DNA of 64,000 bases, taken from the NCBI GenBank assembly GCA_900642245.1, contig CAAAJI010000010.1, positions 1-64,000 on the forward strand. The letters are read 5' to 3'. The DNA comes from Fragilaria radians (taxonomy: Eukaryota; Bacillariophyta; Fragilariophyceae; Fragilariales; Fragilariaceae). Made by a program: the position numbers and the translations under genes. This document shows, one piece after another, positions 47,840 to 60,300 of this stretch. How positions within the stretch are numbered: the stretch's first letter is position 1; each line of letters starts with the position of its first letter. The notes beneath the pieces were generated by a model, which did no database searches, was not told the DNA's origin, and saw only the letters and a program-made list of their open reading frames with translations.

Positions 47840-48730
47840 GGTTGTATGTCGAATTGCATACGTTTTATGACGACAACAATGGGTACAACCTCACGGTTAG
47901 TGATCCATGGCGCAGCCTAAACATTTATCAAAGTGACACCACCATCTTGAAGGAGCTTGAGTCTTGCTTGCATTGCTGTAAAATTCAAAGGCCAAATCCC
48001 ACTGACTTCAGACCCAGAAAGGCTTTTCTTCTTCTTTGCTTGAATTCCATTCGTACATGCAATTGGTGCCAACAGGTACATCACATCTATCAATCATGTC
48101 CAATGAAAGACACTGTTCAGGCACAACAAAAGTGGAGGGACTGCAAATCCATTGGCTCCAACACATACAACAACTGTCAAATGGAACAAGGAATATACTC
48201 TCTTGCTCCAAACATTCTTCAAACCATTCACAGCCATAACTATTTTGTCTTACTTTTTTGACAAAATCCAGTTTCGTTCATGTTAAGTATTTGCTTGTTA
48301 TCTTGCACTCAATACATTGTTTAGACAGCTCCCAAAGAAAGTGTTGATCCCTTCTTCTGAAGCTTCTGCTCTGACATGTTTGTTTGACAATGTGTGCAGT
48401 TTGCAAGCACAATATTGGATGTTGTTCCATGAATCTGTTCAACCATACAAGTTTCAATGAACCAACTTGACAAGTCTTCCCAAACATTGAATGAAAAAGT
48501 GTATTACATTAGAGAAGCATGGCATCCCTGGAGACAGCTAACCCTTTACACTGCATGCCAACAATCCAGGCCTTGAGATCATTTTCTATTTCCACTGATA
48601 AAGTTGGCAGAGATTCAGGCTGTTTTGATTCAATTCCATCTTTCTTGTTCTTAGCCAAATGAGTAATGGTTATGTCGAGAACATTGAGAAATGCTTCACA
48701 TACAGCTATAAGCTTCATACCCCCAGATAC
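47840..48730 (-). pseudogene. Pogo/Tigger-like transposase relic
   Basis: On the minus strand, 48718-48509 contains SVEIENDLKAWIVGMQCKGL, a CENP-B-type helix-turn-helix block. 48487-48278 contains VWLNRFMEQHPILCL, the second DNA-binding block of pogo-like transposases. Near 48280-48240 comes NMNETGFCQKSK, which is the DDE box 'NxDETGF' with the catalytic Asp replaced by Asn. After a frameshift, FHLTVVVCVGANGFAVPPLL follows (about 48190-48130). Order and motifs fit the DDE_1 (pogo/Tigger) superfamily. It is inactive: multiple frame breaks and loss of the first catalytic acid. Terminal inverted repeats were not found by eye. Confidence 0.72.
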
Positions 48731-48899
48731 TTTTCATCAGCTTCATCTAAGACTTCTTAACTGTAATCCTTTTTCTTTTTCATGATTTTGTGAAATTGGC
48801 CATTTACTGGAGACTTCAATATTCATCCAATCAAAATCCACTGTTCTGTTAATTCACCACATTAATGGCTAGATTTCATTTTCATCCGTAAACAGTTGT

Positions 48900-51780
48900 A
48901 CAGCCATAATTTGCAACTTTATGTCAAACTAGATATACACAAAATCGAAAAAATGAGATGAAATGACAAACAAATATTTTGTTAAATCTCGGTTCGACAA
49001 TTCAGATCCCACCACCTCCCTGAATCACCACCTAACAACCTAAACTAGGATTCCGTTGTCAATGTATTTTGTCAAATTTCCCACATTAATTATTTTTGTT
49101 ATCCTCCTCCTCTGCGGTCCATAAATCTAATAGATTCGATTGAAGGCAGCATTTTCTCTCACATCCTGTTGCATTAGTCCTGTAATCAGATCCCACACCA
49201 CCTTTGTCAATGAAACTTCTGATTTTGCCCTCCCCTTCATCCAATATGTTAGTAGCCTTGCGTGCTGGCCTTCATCATGTGATGATCTTGGGTTGCGACT
49301 TAAAATCGCTCCAGACAATTCAGAACCCGCTAAGTTCCTGAATTACCTCCTCTTTGCATTGTATACGGGCGTTCTACTTGTGTTTCTATCCTCGATTGGT
49401 TTATATTTATGACCAAACAATACAAAAGCCCAGCATGACACTTTTTTACTTATCAAATGCAACGACGTAATGCAACCTTGAAAAGGTTGTATTTACAAAT
49501 TTTTCAAAATAAAACTACAAATGTTGGCTCGATACTACCCAACAACAAGAGTTAAAACATTCAATTTTGGTATTGCTGACGTGGAATTCCAGAAAGAAAT
49601 ACAACAAAGTTGTATTTCCATGACAACATGAAAATGTATGAGAAAATTTCAACAAGTGATGAAAAGATGTCCTGAAAGATAAATATCAAGAGGCGTCCTG
49701 AGAGAAACTGATAGGCCAAGTGATTCCATGAAAATGATTTAATTTAGATCAGATGTTCTCGACACACAAAAAAAGAAAAAAGATGACAAGCTGCTTTTGC
49801 TGATAGCCAGTAGTCCTGTATTTTGAGTATTCAGAACCAAACATTTTTTTTGTTTCATCATCACCTGTGGCTTACTGTCCAAAAATCAAAAGCTCACTGA
49901 CATAATTTTCATTCATTATGTGAATTCGCCCTTGCTGTAACTATGGAAAACAATGTTTACGATATTTTCAACCTCTTTACTAAGGACAAGTTCATTGTTA
50001 TCAGCTTCAAACTGTGAAATTCCCTAATGGCAAAACTGTAGCCCAATTTTTTGTAGTTTGTTAATCACTTGTATTGTGTTGCATTTTTGGATCAAAGCTT
50101 CCTTTGTCAACTTTGGATTGCTGATTTACTTTGGAGTCAGCAGGTCTCTTGTTCGTATGTGCATAGCGGTGAGAGCTTTGTGATGCACTCTATTTCATCA
50201 TCTCAATTTACCGTTATCTGTGACATGCTGCTCTACGTGATTCAAGAGCGATGAGAACTAGTGAAGGATAATGCAAATCATTTTGTTTTTTCGACGCCAG
50301 GAATAAGCCTTGAAGCGTGTGAATTGGTTCCGAAGCCAGAATTCCTTTATTGTATGCCAAGCACGAGGTTTACTTTAATTGTCTCCTATATGATTTTATC
50401 TTGCCTCTCCCCTGGAAACTTTCTGTTTGAAGTACTCTTTCCAAATCATTGCAATAAGATACCTTGCAATTGCTACAAACTTATTTGACAGTTTCATTGA
50501 TTGGTTCAATTTTCTGAGCTCACTTTTGCTTCCCATAAGCAATTTCATGTTCTTCACTTATAGCTTTCTCCGTCTTGCTCATTACTTGCTTCATAATCTT
50601 GATTTTGAATGGATAAATGTGCCGCATTCTCCAGAGCTAAGGACATTAAAACAAACCTAGACTGGTAAATGAAAGTGGCAAGTACTTCAAGAGGAACGTT
50701 TAGGTCAGAAAAGGATTTCTCTGCTAATTGATTATGAAATATCAAATGAGAAATGAAGATTCTTCCTTCTCAGCAGAAAGTGACGTTCTAGATGAAGATT
50801 TTGTGAATGCTTCTATCCGAGTTTGTATATTGATTAAGTTGGGTCACGAATTACGAAATGTATAGGGGCCTACTAATTTATATGTACGCTGATTATCATA
50901 TTAAAGAACGTTTGATGATACAGAACACTTAAAGATTGGGAATTGTCCAGCATGTAAATTGTAAAGTCATAGTACGCATGGATATTTGTTGCCTACTCCA
51001 TAACTTATGCAGCGGATGCACATCTGTACAACCCTACAACAAAATTAATCATAGTTGTGTACACTGGACATACAGATCCAACAACATCTGAAGTAGGCAC
51101 GACTAAACCAGGTGCAGAAAAAGGCTAAGACAAAAAGTTTGTAAATTAGTAGAAAGATGAGATTCAACAGGACAGAAAATTATTTGGGTTAGGGAGAGCA
51201 AGCAAATAACTATCTGACCAAGTACAATTGCTGTTCAGAAATTTCCTTTTGATAAAGATTACCAACTAGAGATAAATAAGTTTGTTGTCTCTTCATCATC
51301 ATTGCTATTAAGTAACTACATGTTGTACAAGAGCGGTTACTAATTTTCCGTTACAATGATATTCTTTTAGATCAGCTTGTTATTTAGGATCAATTATTAT
51401 CACCAGATTATTCTGGCCAGCCAAAAGAGCTTTTAACTTCTTTCATTTAGAACACAATATTCAAATCAAGCTAAACTTCATGAAATACATGTGATTTATT
51501 ATCTTTTAAAATTTAGATATCTTCCATCAGTGTAATATCACATTTTCAAGCGACAGCCATTACTATTTTCAGTAAACGTACTAACCGAACTCATGAGGAA
51601 ACATGATTCATACTTTTGATTCGCTTATAGACAAATGTACAGCCCAACAACAATATATTGATTGATGTGCAGAAACAATGTTACTGCATAAAGACAACCA
51701 CTACAGTAAACAAAATTTTGGAATGAATTCGAATTCGAATTTTGGTGAAAGCACGATCGCCACAATAAGTGTTACAACGC
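48900..51780. other. Unrecognised sequence
   Basis: About 2.9 kb with scattered short frames on both strands and no recognised domain or ordered repeat. It probably includes decayed transposon sequence, given the pogo relic on its left. Confidence 0.35.
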
Positions 51781-51793
51781 TCTAGATTAAAAC

Positions 51794-52835
51794 ATGACCG
51801 ACGGATATTCGATTTGCACGAAATGTTCCTGGGTCAACAAAGTTGAAGACTTTTCTTGCAGTGCCTGTGAAGCAAGCCTTCCCCGTGCTTCGACTCCTTT
51901 TGTTCCAACAGCTTCAACAACAACGGCAGTACAACCTCCTTTCCAACCAAGTTATCCTGTGACTACGAATCCTTCTGTTTATGTTCCATCACAAAGTAAT
52001 TCCTACAGTACTCAACCGCAGCAATCATCCACGTACTCATACACACCTAATTCTCCGACAAGACCATCTACAATGCAGTATACGAATCATAACGCAGTTT
52101 CCAATTCATATTCTTCTCCGACTCGTCCGTATGTTGCAACACCTTCAAATGCACAGACTTTTTTATCCTCAGCCAACTGCTCCCTCTGAACCAGATTCAA
52201 ACACTGGTTTTGGAAGCAAGCACAGTTCTGTCCCTGTCGCAACATTCAATTATCCTCCAACAGGATCTTATGTACCATCAAACGTGACTTCAACAACGCA
52301 TACTCATCATGAAACGTCTACTTTTGTGAATTCTACGGTACCCGTCAATCGGCCATCTGAAGCTGTAGACGATTTTGCATCAGGCTTTGGAAAAGGAACT
52401 TCTTACAGTAGTGGCAATCCCCAAAACCACAACCTCACACCATCGCTAGGTTCACAAGTTCAGTCTACCCATCAATGGACTACGTCGTATGCACGCGTTC
52501 CAGAACAACACGAGCCATCTCATTATGGGCATTCAATTTCACCTACGACGCGTTCTGAACCGATAGACGATTTTGTATCGGGATTTGGAAAGGGATCATA
52601 CAATAGGAACGCTCAAAACAGTTCCTTTGAGTCACAGACGTATAATCGTCCATCCACATCTTTTGGAAATCCCGATAAGAATCACGGAATGAGGTCAGCT
52701 TTGCCTTCAAGTAATCTTCAGACTCGTCTTGAACCAGTTGATGATTTTGCTTCGGGATTTGGCAATCAAACTGTAGCTCGAGAATATCATGGAACTCAAA
52801 CCAATGAAGGCATGATGAAACCTACTTTGTTTTAA
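51794..52835 (+). pseudogene. Frameshifted partial copy of the zinc-finger gene, LURP-one domain replaced
   Basis: From the ATG at 51794 the DNA is identical to the minus-strand gene at 44858-44240 for about 620 bp. The exception is one extra T in a run (CTTTTTT at about 52160 against five T), which shifts the frame and truncates the product at 52189. The shifted frame reopens and runs on to 52835. After TTCTTACAGT (about 52410) the two sequences diverge: this copy lacks the LURP-one domain and instead has a tail with two further DDF-SGFG motifs (EPIDDFVSGFGKG and EPVDDFASGFGNQ). If the extra T is a sequencing error, the gene would be a ~347-residue zinc-finger/disordered protein. Upstream of the ATG only AAAAC is shared. 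Confidence 0.75.
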
Positions 52836-53349
52836 AATTTTATTTTTCATATTCACAAATTTATCAAATAGAGAAATGTCTAGGCAAAATCAAGTAAATA
52901 CAGGTGAAATATCTTTTACAATTCGTGCAAGTAATCAATGCTATCTTGACTTGACAAACAAAAAATGATTCAGAAAGAATTAGGGATGTGACACTAATAC
53001 GAAACTGATCTTTCACATTTATTAAGTAATTAGTACAATTTAAATTAAATCATCTAAATTATTGATAATATGCACGGAAAACTGTTGAATCAGCACAGCA
53101 TATTCGGTGCATCTTGATCAATTTGAAGATATCAATGAAACGCTCCTGCAATCTTAGTCACATACCTATGTGGACTACATGTAAGAAAAAAAGGAAGATT
53201 CATGTACTTGTCAAATTTTACTGAAACTCAATTTACCGACAGTAGCACAGTTATGAGTGTAACCCCATTATGCTCAGTTGGATGGATTGAACTCCACAGC
53301 CCTAGCCATTCATTAAATGATTTCTTTTGCCCTTTGCCGCCGATTAGGC
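52836..53349. other. Intergenic, nothing recognised
   Basis: About 500 bp AT-rich, ending at the reverse-oriented LTR. The last 15 bp (TTGCCGCCGATTA) correspond weakly to the primer-binding region next to LTR 1. Confidence 0.4.
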
Positions 53350-53732
53350 CTGTAGAAAGTATCCTAATGTGGTATAGGTGAAAGAAGTGTAATTCAATTT
53401 ATTATAATACTTTTTGTTGTAGAGGATGACTAATATAATCCTACCTTGGATTCAATTTGATTACTGAAATTTCCATGGAATCTTGAGTGCACTTTGTCAC
53501 TTGTAAATAAGATGTGTTTTTGGTTAGTACGTTTTAACCGCACTGTTAGTTTAGTTAGATACCTTTGCTTAACCTAAGGTTTAGTTAGTGTGTTGAATAC
53601 TTGTTGATGGACCTTTTTGTCAGTAAACATCATTCATTTTCCTTAAGTATTTCTTAAGGCAAATGGAGGTTGGTGGGTTCAAAACCTCAAAAATAATGGT
53701 TCCTTTTCTTCTTTGAAGCCCGCATATTGCAC
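53350..53732 (-). repeat. Solo LTR, gypsy type, copy 3 (reverse)
   Basis: The reverse complement runs TGCAATATGCGGGC ... AACCCACCAACCTC ... TTCAACACACTAACTAAACC ... AAAGTGCACTCAAGATTCC ... CACATTAGGATACTTTCTACA, collinear with LTR copy 1 over its whole length. No gag or pol sequence lies on either side, so it looks like a solo LTR. Confidence 0.75.
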
Positions 53733-56212
53733 TGGATGCCAGGACTGCTAATATTGCTCACATCACTAAACAGTAAGAACGACTTAATATTTAAGCTTGA
53801 CCACCTGTTCTTGAAAAAATTATTTAACTGGCCATATGTACGAAGCACAAGTTTGAATGGATAATAACAACCATTATTCCAAACTTAGTCACAAAGAAAA
53901 CATCGCGTGCTGCTATAAGGAGCAGATTTCTTGGAATGATATCGCTTTACTCAACTTCTTGAGTTAAAGATGATGCTAAAGTGAAAGTCAATGAAAATTT
54001 GGATGAGCTTTTGAGAAAGACTTAGATCAACAACTTGTGGGTGATTTTTTGTGTAGATCAGATCTTCAAAATTGGAATGATTCCAAGTCATGGATCGCTG
54101 TTTTATGATATATTTCTTATCCCAAAACTAATTTAGTTATATCCCATCTCTCCATTCAAGCATGAAATTTAATGTACCCACTTTGGGCCTTACTCTAGCT
54201 GCAATACCTATTGATACCTCAAAATTAAGCTGGTTTGAAGCTCAGTTGATGGTTATTGATCTATTTTTAACGCTGTCTATTGGAAATGTATCTAATTTTT
54301 ATTTCCAGAAGAGCGTTGTAAAGCCTTTTTATTGATTTCTCAGAATATGCGTTAATTTGACACTGATCCTGAAATCGAAATTAATGTTGGATCCTGCACA
54401 TCATACTTACATGTTATGGCATAGACTACTAAATGAACATTTAAAATGAGACTCCAATGAAACTGATCTGTGTAGCCCCAACTTGGAAGACAATAAGAAA
54501 AACGTGGTAACAAACAGGGACAATGATTGGGCAGGTGACATGTAAACAAGAATCAGCGTAACGAGATTCATAGTCTTCCTAATTGGAGTACCAATTTGTT
54601 GGAGGTCAAAAGGACATTATCATTAGACTCCATGCCAAATGGCTTTTGACTTTAAGTATGATATGAGAAGTAAGACTAAGTGCAAGCTGAAAAGGTCAAT
54701 GAATAATAGAGAAATCATTGATTCTGGAGTTGTTGGCATGGAAAAGGCATGAGCTGGATTTATTTGTTAGTGAACTATGGACGAAGTCTCCTGTGCACCC
54801 TGTGATGTAAATAGGTATGTAATTTGCTGGAGTGAAGAACCTATATGAATCTGGCAAATATCTATTGTTGAAGGGTTTAGATATTCCGGTGTATTACCTT
54901 TGCGAAACTATATAAGCTAAAGGGGAACAGAAAAGTAAGGTTATGAAGAAACGATGTAGCTTCTAAACATCAGTTTGACATTTGAGAATTAGACCAGTCA
55001 TAACTGCAGTGTAATGAGTGAAAGTTACCATCGAAAAATAGATAATTCCCCTCTATGCAAGTATAGATAGATTTTGGGGAGTGGACGCTTCACGTAATGA
55101 AAAAAAATGAAGATTATGCAAAAGAGAGAGTTCTAGAAATAGACTCCATCTCTGAATAATAGACTAAGGATGATTTGACATTGAAATATCTTCAAGATGG
55201 TAATATCTGAATGCAGTCAAGAGAGCTTTATTATCTACTTAGACTTTTTCAAAGGGTAATATCATCGGAAGTTGGGGTGACGTTAATTCAAAGATTGTGG
55301 AGAAGGTTCATATGAATGAAGTTGCAGTCAGATAGTTATCAAATCACCAGGACACTCTTCGATTTGTAAGCCAGAACTTGTAGTTTCTAATCATTGCTAA
55401 GGAGCTCATATTGGAAGTCAGGTAAACGCTCCTATCATTAGGTCTAAGATGGGGCTGAGATGGACAAACCTCGAAATTAGGGGACGATATGTGAGTTATC
55501 TTAAATGTATCCCTCATTTCAACCTTCCTAATGAAGAAATATACTGCCATGTAGGGAAATTGAGAACAGGAATATTTTTAAAATTTGTACGAATCAAGAC
55601 TAAAGATTCATTGATTTGTCATCTTCAAAATGGTTTGAAGGTAAAGGTTGCATTATCTGACGCATGATGAAAGAGAGGCTTACAAACTCAAAAACTAATG
55701 AATGCCGTTATTGCCACTATCCTAATCATTTTGCAATGTTATCTAAATTAGCATTTATCAGGCATTTCATCCAAAGACTGTTGTTATGACAACTATATAG
55801 TGGTGGCCATACAAAAAGTCCCAAAGCTACAAATGGTTGGAGACAATCCTAGCATAATTACGGTATACATCCTCCTCCAAAGTTGCTCCTTGTGGAAACC
55901 AATTGTGGGGCAAAGGGGATTTTGTTGATGTGTAATTTGAGAGGAGAACATTGAAAATTGGATGCTGGCTTCTCTCTCTCAAACTGATTGAAAAGTGCCG
56001 TGTTTTGTAAAATACTCGTAATCTCGATACTAATAATGGTAGTAGTAGTACTGGTTGTACGACGGTTGGGTGTAACTGTAGAAGTAGTACTACCTCCTCT
56101 TGTGTCGTTGCTGGGATGCGAGGATGAAATTATTACAAACAAAGGCACTCTGTCTCTCCCGATTGGAATACTCTGTTTTCTCTTGATTCTATTACATTCC
56201 TCCCAAGTGACG
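53733..56212. other. Unrecognised, AT-rich
   Basis: About 2.5 kb. The frames at 54352, 55344 and 55449 have no domain. Probably decayed repeat sequence together with the promoter of the following small gene. Confidence 0.35.
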
Positions 56213-56764
56213 ATGACGAACCCTATCACTCGCTGGATCCAACGTAACATGCAATCCCAGGAGGATCGTGATAGGGACTTTGAAAACTTAGTTGCCTAGT
56301 ACGTGTCCATGTTGTTGTTCTTGTTGCTGTTTTTTTCTCTGTCATCTACGTTAGGTTCTGACCGACTATTTGACTTGATTTGATTTCTCTGAATGCTGGT
56401 AATGCCTCCATTTGTTTTTGGCTTTGTTGTCTAACGTTTCTATTTTCACCATGTTACAAATATATGTTGACAACAACGACTATTCTAACAAATACACACA
56501 CACTCTCTCTCTGTCCATAACAGCGAATCTATTAATTCTATCAAGATCATAGATTCATTCAATGTTCCTATGTATACGAAAGAATCCTATAAGTATGAAC
56601 CAAGGACCCAAACAAAATTCAATCGTCATTTGTTTGCACATTCAACCTTTCGTTCGACAACAGGTGGATTTAGTTCTTCAGCAAGTGCAGCAGAATTTTA
56701 TTGTGATTTGGCAAAAATGAAACGTGAGGATATTCTTGCCAAGTATCGTGCGGAAATGATGTAA
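56213..56764 (+). CDS. Small two-exon protein of unknown function
   Basis: Exons 56213-56298 and 56524-56764, with a 225 bp phase-2 intron (GTACGT...CATAACAG). Splicing joins the frame as ENLVAYESINSIK and gives 108 residues. The protein is soluble and charged, starts MTNPITRWIQRNMQ, has a middle YTKESYKYEPRTQTKF and a C-terminal helix FYCDLAKMKREDILAKY. The frame is open upstream of the ATG and would encode two hydrophobic segments (VVVVLVV, GILCFLLILLH) if an earlier Met at about 56036 were used. I do not recognise the family. Confidence 0.6.
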
Positions 56765-57107
56765 CTACCGTCTCCTGATGGTGTAGTCCTTTGATAACAG
56801 CAGGTAGCAATAAGCCAATACGTAGTGAAACAAACATCATGTGGTAGCATCCATAGAAGATTGTAGGATTCTAGTCAATTAAATCTGGGGATGATACCAT
56901 GATCCAGTCCCTAACGAAGCCTAAAGATGCCTATTTGTGAACCAAACACTAATCGGATCTTGACTAAAGTCTTTAAATTAATGCATTATTTATTCATTAC
57001 GTAAGGCACTACCTCCCGCCAATATTTAGAATCATAGAATATATATGTAGATGTATTGTTCCATATGCAAGCACCTAGCTAATATCCCCGTCCTTCACAC
57101 TTGAATC
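56765..57107. other. Intergenic, convergent 3' flanks
   Basis: 340 bp between two converging genes. No feature recognised. Confidence 0.5.
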
Positions 57108-58354
57108 CTAATGCACGGGTTGGTGGTACGAAGTTTTGTTCCATACAGTTGACACATTTTTGGAAGCATCATTATTATCATCATCATCATCACGAACAAC
57201 AACATGATCTTTGCCATAATCCTTGAAAATTCCGATAATCGCATCATTCCCCCTGGCAAGGTCAATCGGAAGTTTACCATTACTATTGGTAACACGTATC
57301 GCTGAAGGAAAACGTGCCAAAATTTGTACAATGGCGGATACGGATGTGAAAGCTGTCGCAATTGCTAAGTGAAGGGGAAGATTACCCTCTCTATCATCTC
57401 TCATAGTTACTGCAAGATTATAAGGATCTGCCTTTAGCAAAAGCTCTACTACATCATCTTGGTACGACGTTATTGTTGATGTTGCTGATGATGATAGGGA
57501 AGATGATGATCGTAGAGCGATGTGGAGTGGCGTTTCTCCATATTTATTCGTCCAAGTTACCACATCGGGAGCAGCTCGAATCAACATATCCAATACATGG
57601 AATAAAGAATGAATGGTATCGGATGTTATACTTGTAACCATTGACGATGGTATTACATTGCCCGCGATGACGTCTGCGGAGGCAGCTACTGCCATGTGTA
57701 ATGGATACGACCCATCGCGGAGTTGGATACCCAAGTGATGGAAACGAAGCTCTTGGAGGCTAGTTCCATAACTACCACGGCGAGGACATCCCTCTATAAC
57801 GGCATGTTGATGAGATCCTGACGGTTCAGGTGAGATAACTACCTTATCTCCGTCTTCGACATTAGGTATTAGAATGTATTGAATTTTTATGAATTAATAA
57901 TGGGATACTGAAAACATCTTTTACATACCTTAATTCTCATGGTCGCAGCTTGTGGGAATGCCTCTAAAATCAGAGTAATAACATCTTCTCTCCACGGGAT
58001 AAATCGACAGGCAACATGCAGTGGAGTTAAGCCCTCACGATTGGTAATTAGTAGTACATGAGGATGAGTCATCACAATGCTTTGAACTGCATCCTTATCG
58101 ACAGCGGCAGGATTGGATAGCATGACGTGTAGAGGAGTATTCCCGTGATAATCTTGTACTAGAATAGCATCCTTCATGCTAGGTGTCTGAATAATTTGTT
58201 GCATGTTTTGGTTGTAACTATAACATGCCAAATGGAGTGGTGTCGATCCATGTTCATCTAATTGACATATTTCTTGGGGGAAATCTACAATTCTCGTTAA
58301 TATTGTGGATAGGTCGCCGTGTAGACATGCATCGTGAAGTATAGTCCATGTCAT
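57108..58354 (-). CDS. Ankyrin-repeat protein
   Basis: Exon 1 is 58354-57929 (142 codons, donor GTATGT, phase 0) and exon 2 ends at 57108. The acceptor is uncertain. An 86 bp intron ending GATAAG at 57843 or a 179 bp intron ending CAAGAG at 57750 both keep the frame, while the better-looking TTTTCAG leads to a stop. Ankyrin units are clear on both sides: HGSTPLHLACYSYNQ, YHGNTPLHVMLSNP, REGLTPLHVACRF, then DGSYPLHMAV, YGETPLHIALRS, EGNLPLHLAIA and SNGKLPIDLARG. There is no other domain. Such proteins are generic protein-interaction scaffolds; the partner is unknown. The total is about 350-380 residues depending on the acceptor. Confidence 0.85.
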
Positions 58355-60300
58355 GTTAACGAATAAGGTAATGTCAAGAATGAAATTGAAGTACCAAACT
58401 ACGAAAGATTCTGAGAGGTATATATAGCAACGTGTGAGGAATCGCGGGGTGCGCGAAATTAATACAGGAAGGAAGTTAAGTCAAACTTACAGATTGATGT
58501 AAATTGGAAGCAATAGAATTTCTTTTTCAAATTACAAGTCACAATAAAGTGTGTAAAAGACGAAAAACCAGGGTTCAAAAAGAGAAGCAACGAATTGTTC
58601 TTTTCATCGATTTTCAGGCTTCTCAATCAAAAATGCATTCGTGTTTTACAGGACAAATAGATACGAGAACTACGGTAGTATGTGATTGTTCCAAGATTCG
58701 TCACCTGACAGATTCCCATAGACAAGATTCCATACATAAACCATACATGTTTAGAACTTCAAAATGCATTGGTGTGTCAACACAAAAAAATTTAACTGAT
58801 GAAACTTTTGATGTTTGAAATCTCGGAAATATGATGAAAACGGTAGCGTTTAGCAATTAATTTGGCAATGTTAAGTATTTAGCATGAAAAGATCCAGGTG
58901 GTCTACGTGAAAGTAATCGAGGAAAATGTGATACGACTGAAAGTAAAAAGAGAAGAATTAAAACTTAGATAAAACCTCAAAATTTTGGGAAACCCTAATT
59001 TTTTAAGTGCTTAAACTTTTGATCTCCTCTGCTTTGCCCTCCAATGTTTTTTCAGAAACATTCAAATCACTATTTGAAAACCACAGCCAGCCTGAAAAGT
59101 GAAGAAACGTAGCACATCCATAAACGTCTAGAACGTTTTAGAAGATGGAAGATAAATCATATTGAAAAATTGTTAGAGAAAAGCCAAGGAAAAACAAATT
59201 TGAAGCGCAAATTTGGTATCAATTGAGTAGAGAAACATTGCCTTTATATGGACAATATTATAATTGCAGGAGTGAAAAAATTATCAATGAAATGACTATG
59301 ATCAGCAAATTCAATGAAAGCTTAAATTAAATCAATTGTGTTCAGTGTCGTACATAGTTTCTCTCCCGTTGCAACTGCTCCCTCTCAATTCTTAGATCTT
59401 TCTGGGTTCTTCTTTATGTGACCTTCCCTATGTCGCATCTGGGTAGAGGGTCTAGAAGATCTGTTTTGGCTTTGGGCTTTGCTCTTCTTATTCAAAAGAC
59501 TTTCAATCATTTCTTGTAAATGAGAGGCAACAGATGTCCTTGAGAAATTTCAGAGGTTAGATGGAAATGCATCAGTGAAAGCAGCAAAGAAGACAACAAG
59601 CTGTCTCACTCACTGGAAAACTTTGTGAATTTCTTGATGTCATTGCAAACATTTCATGATTCGTTCTGCATTTGTTCTCCAGTTCATCTTCATTTCCCTG
59701 ATAAACTCAAACGCAGTTTCACATTTTGGATGTAGATTGTGTAGGAGTGTTGGTAATTAAATCCATGTCTGACTTAGAGTCTCCTTTTCCCGTTCTTCTC
59801 ATTGATTCCCGCTTTTTTCTCATCTCTTTTTCCCATGTATTTGACCTGGATTGCCATTTTCATTAGCTTGATATTGTTTTGGTTTATATTACAAGTCGTT
59901 TTATCCTACCGAGATGTCTTCACACAACATGTAAATACTTTTTTGTTTCATACCTTCTGACATACGTTATACCATTGATCTTTAATGAGGTAAAGACTTA
60001 TATATTGATATTACAATGGGCATTATATATATGCTCAATACGTTACTGCCTTCGATATACCAGTATGAGGACGAGTACGGCGAGTACTACGTAAGACCGG
60101 AAATTGATTTTAATTTTGAACAGACCCTATCTTTTATGTGGGAGACTATCTAGCCCTACTTACTTCCACTTTACTCTACCTGCCTATTCACGTATCATGT
60201 CTTGCTTCGTACCCCTAAATGGAATTTAAAATATGGATCAAGGCCATACTCTCTTCGAACTCACTCCACAATCCATCAAACATTCTTTAACAGCCGAAAC
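58355..60300. other. Intergenic, possible decayed gag on the minus strand
   Basis: About 1.9 kb. On the minus strand near 59530-59380 a coding-like stretch reads SHLQEMIESLLNKKSKAQSQ and then a basic tail, reminiscent of retroelement gag but too short to assign. The plus frame 58504-58818 shows no domain. Confidence 0.3.

Noticed and set aside
47842..48261. 139-codon plus-strand ORF
   Set aside because: It lies antisense to the pogo-like transposase relic, whose motifs are clear on the other strand.
58504..58818. 104-codon plus-strand ORF
   Set aside because: No recognised domain, low coding character and no splice context.
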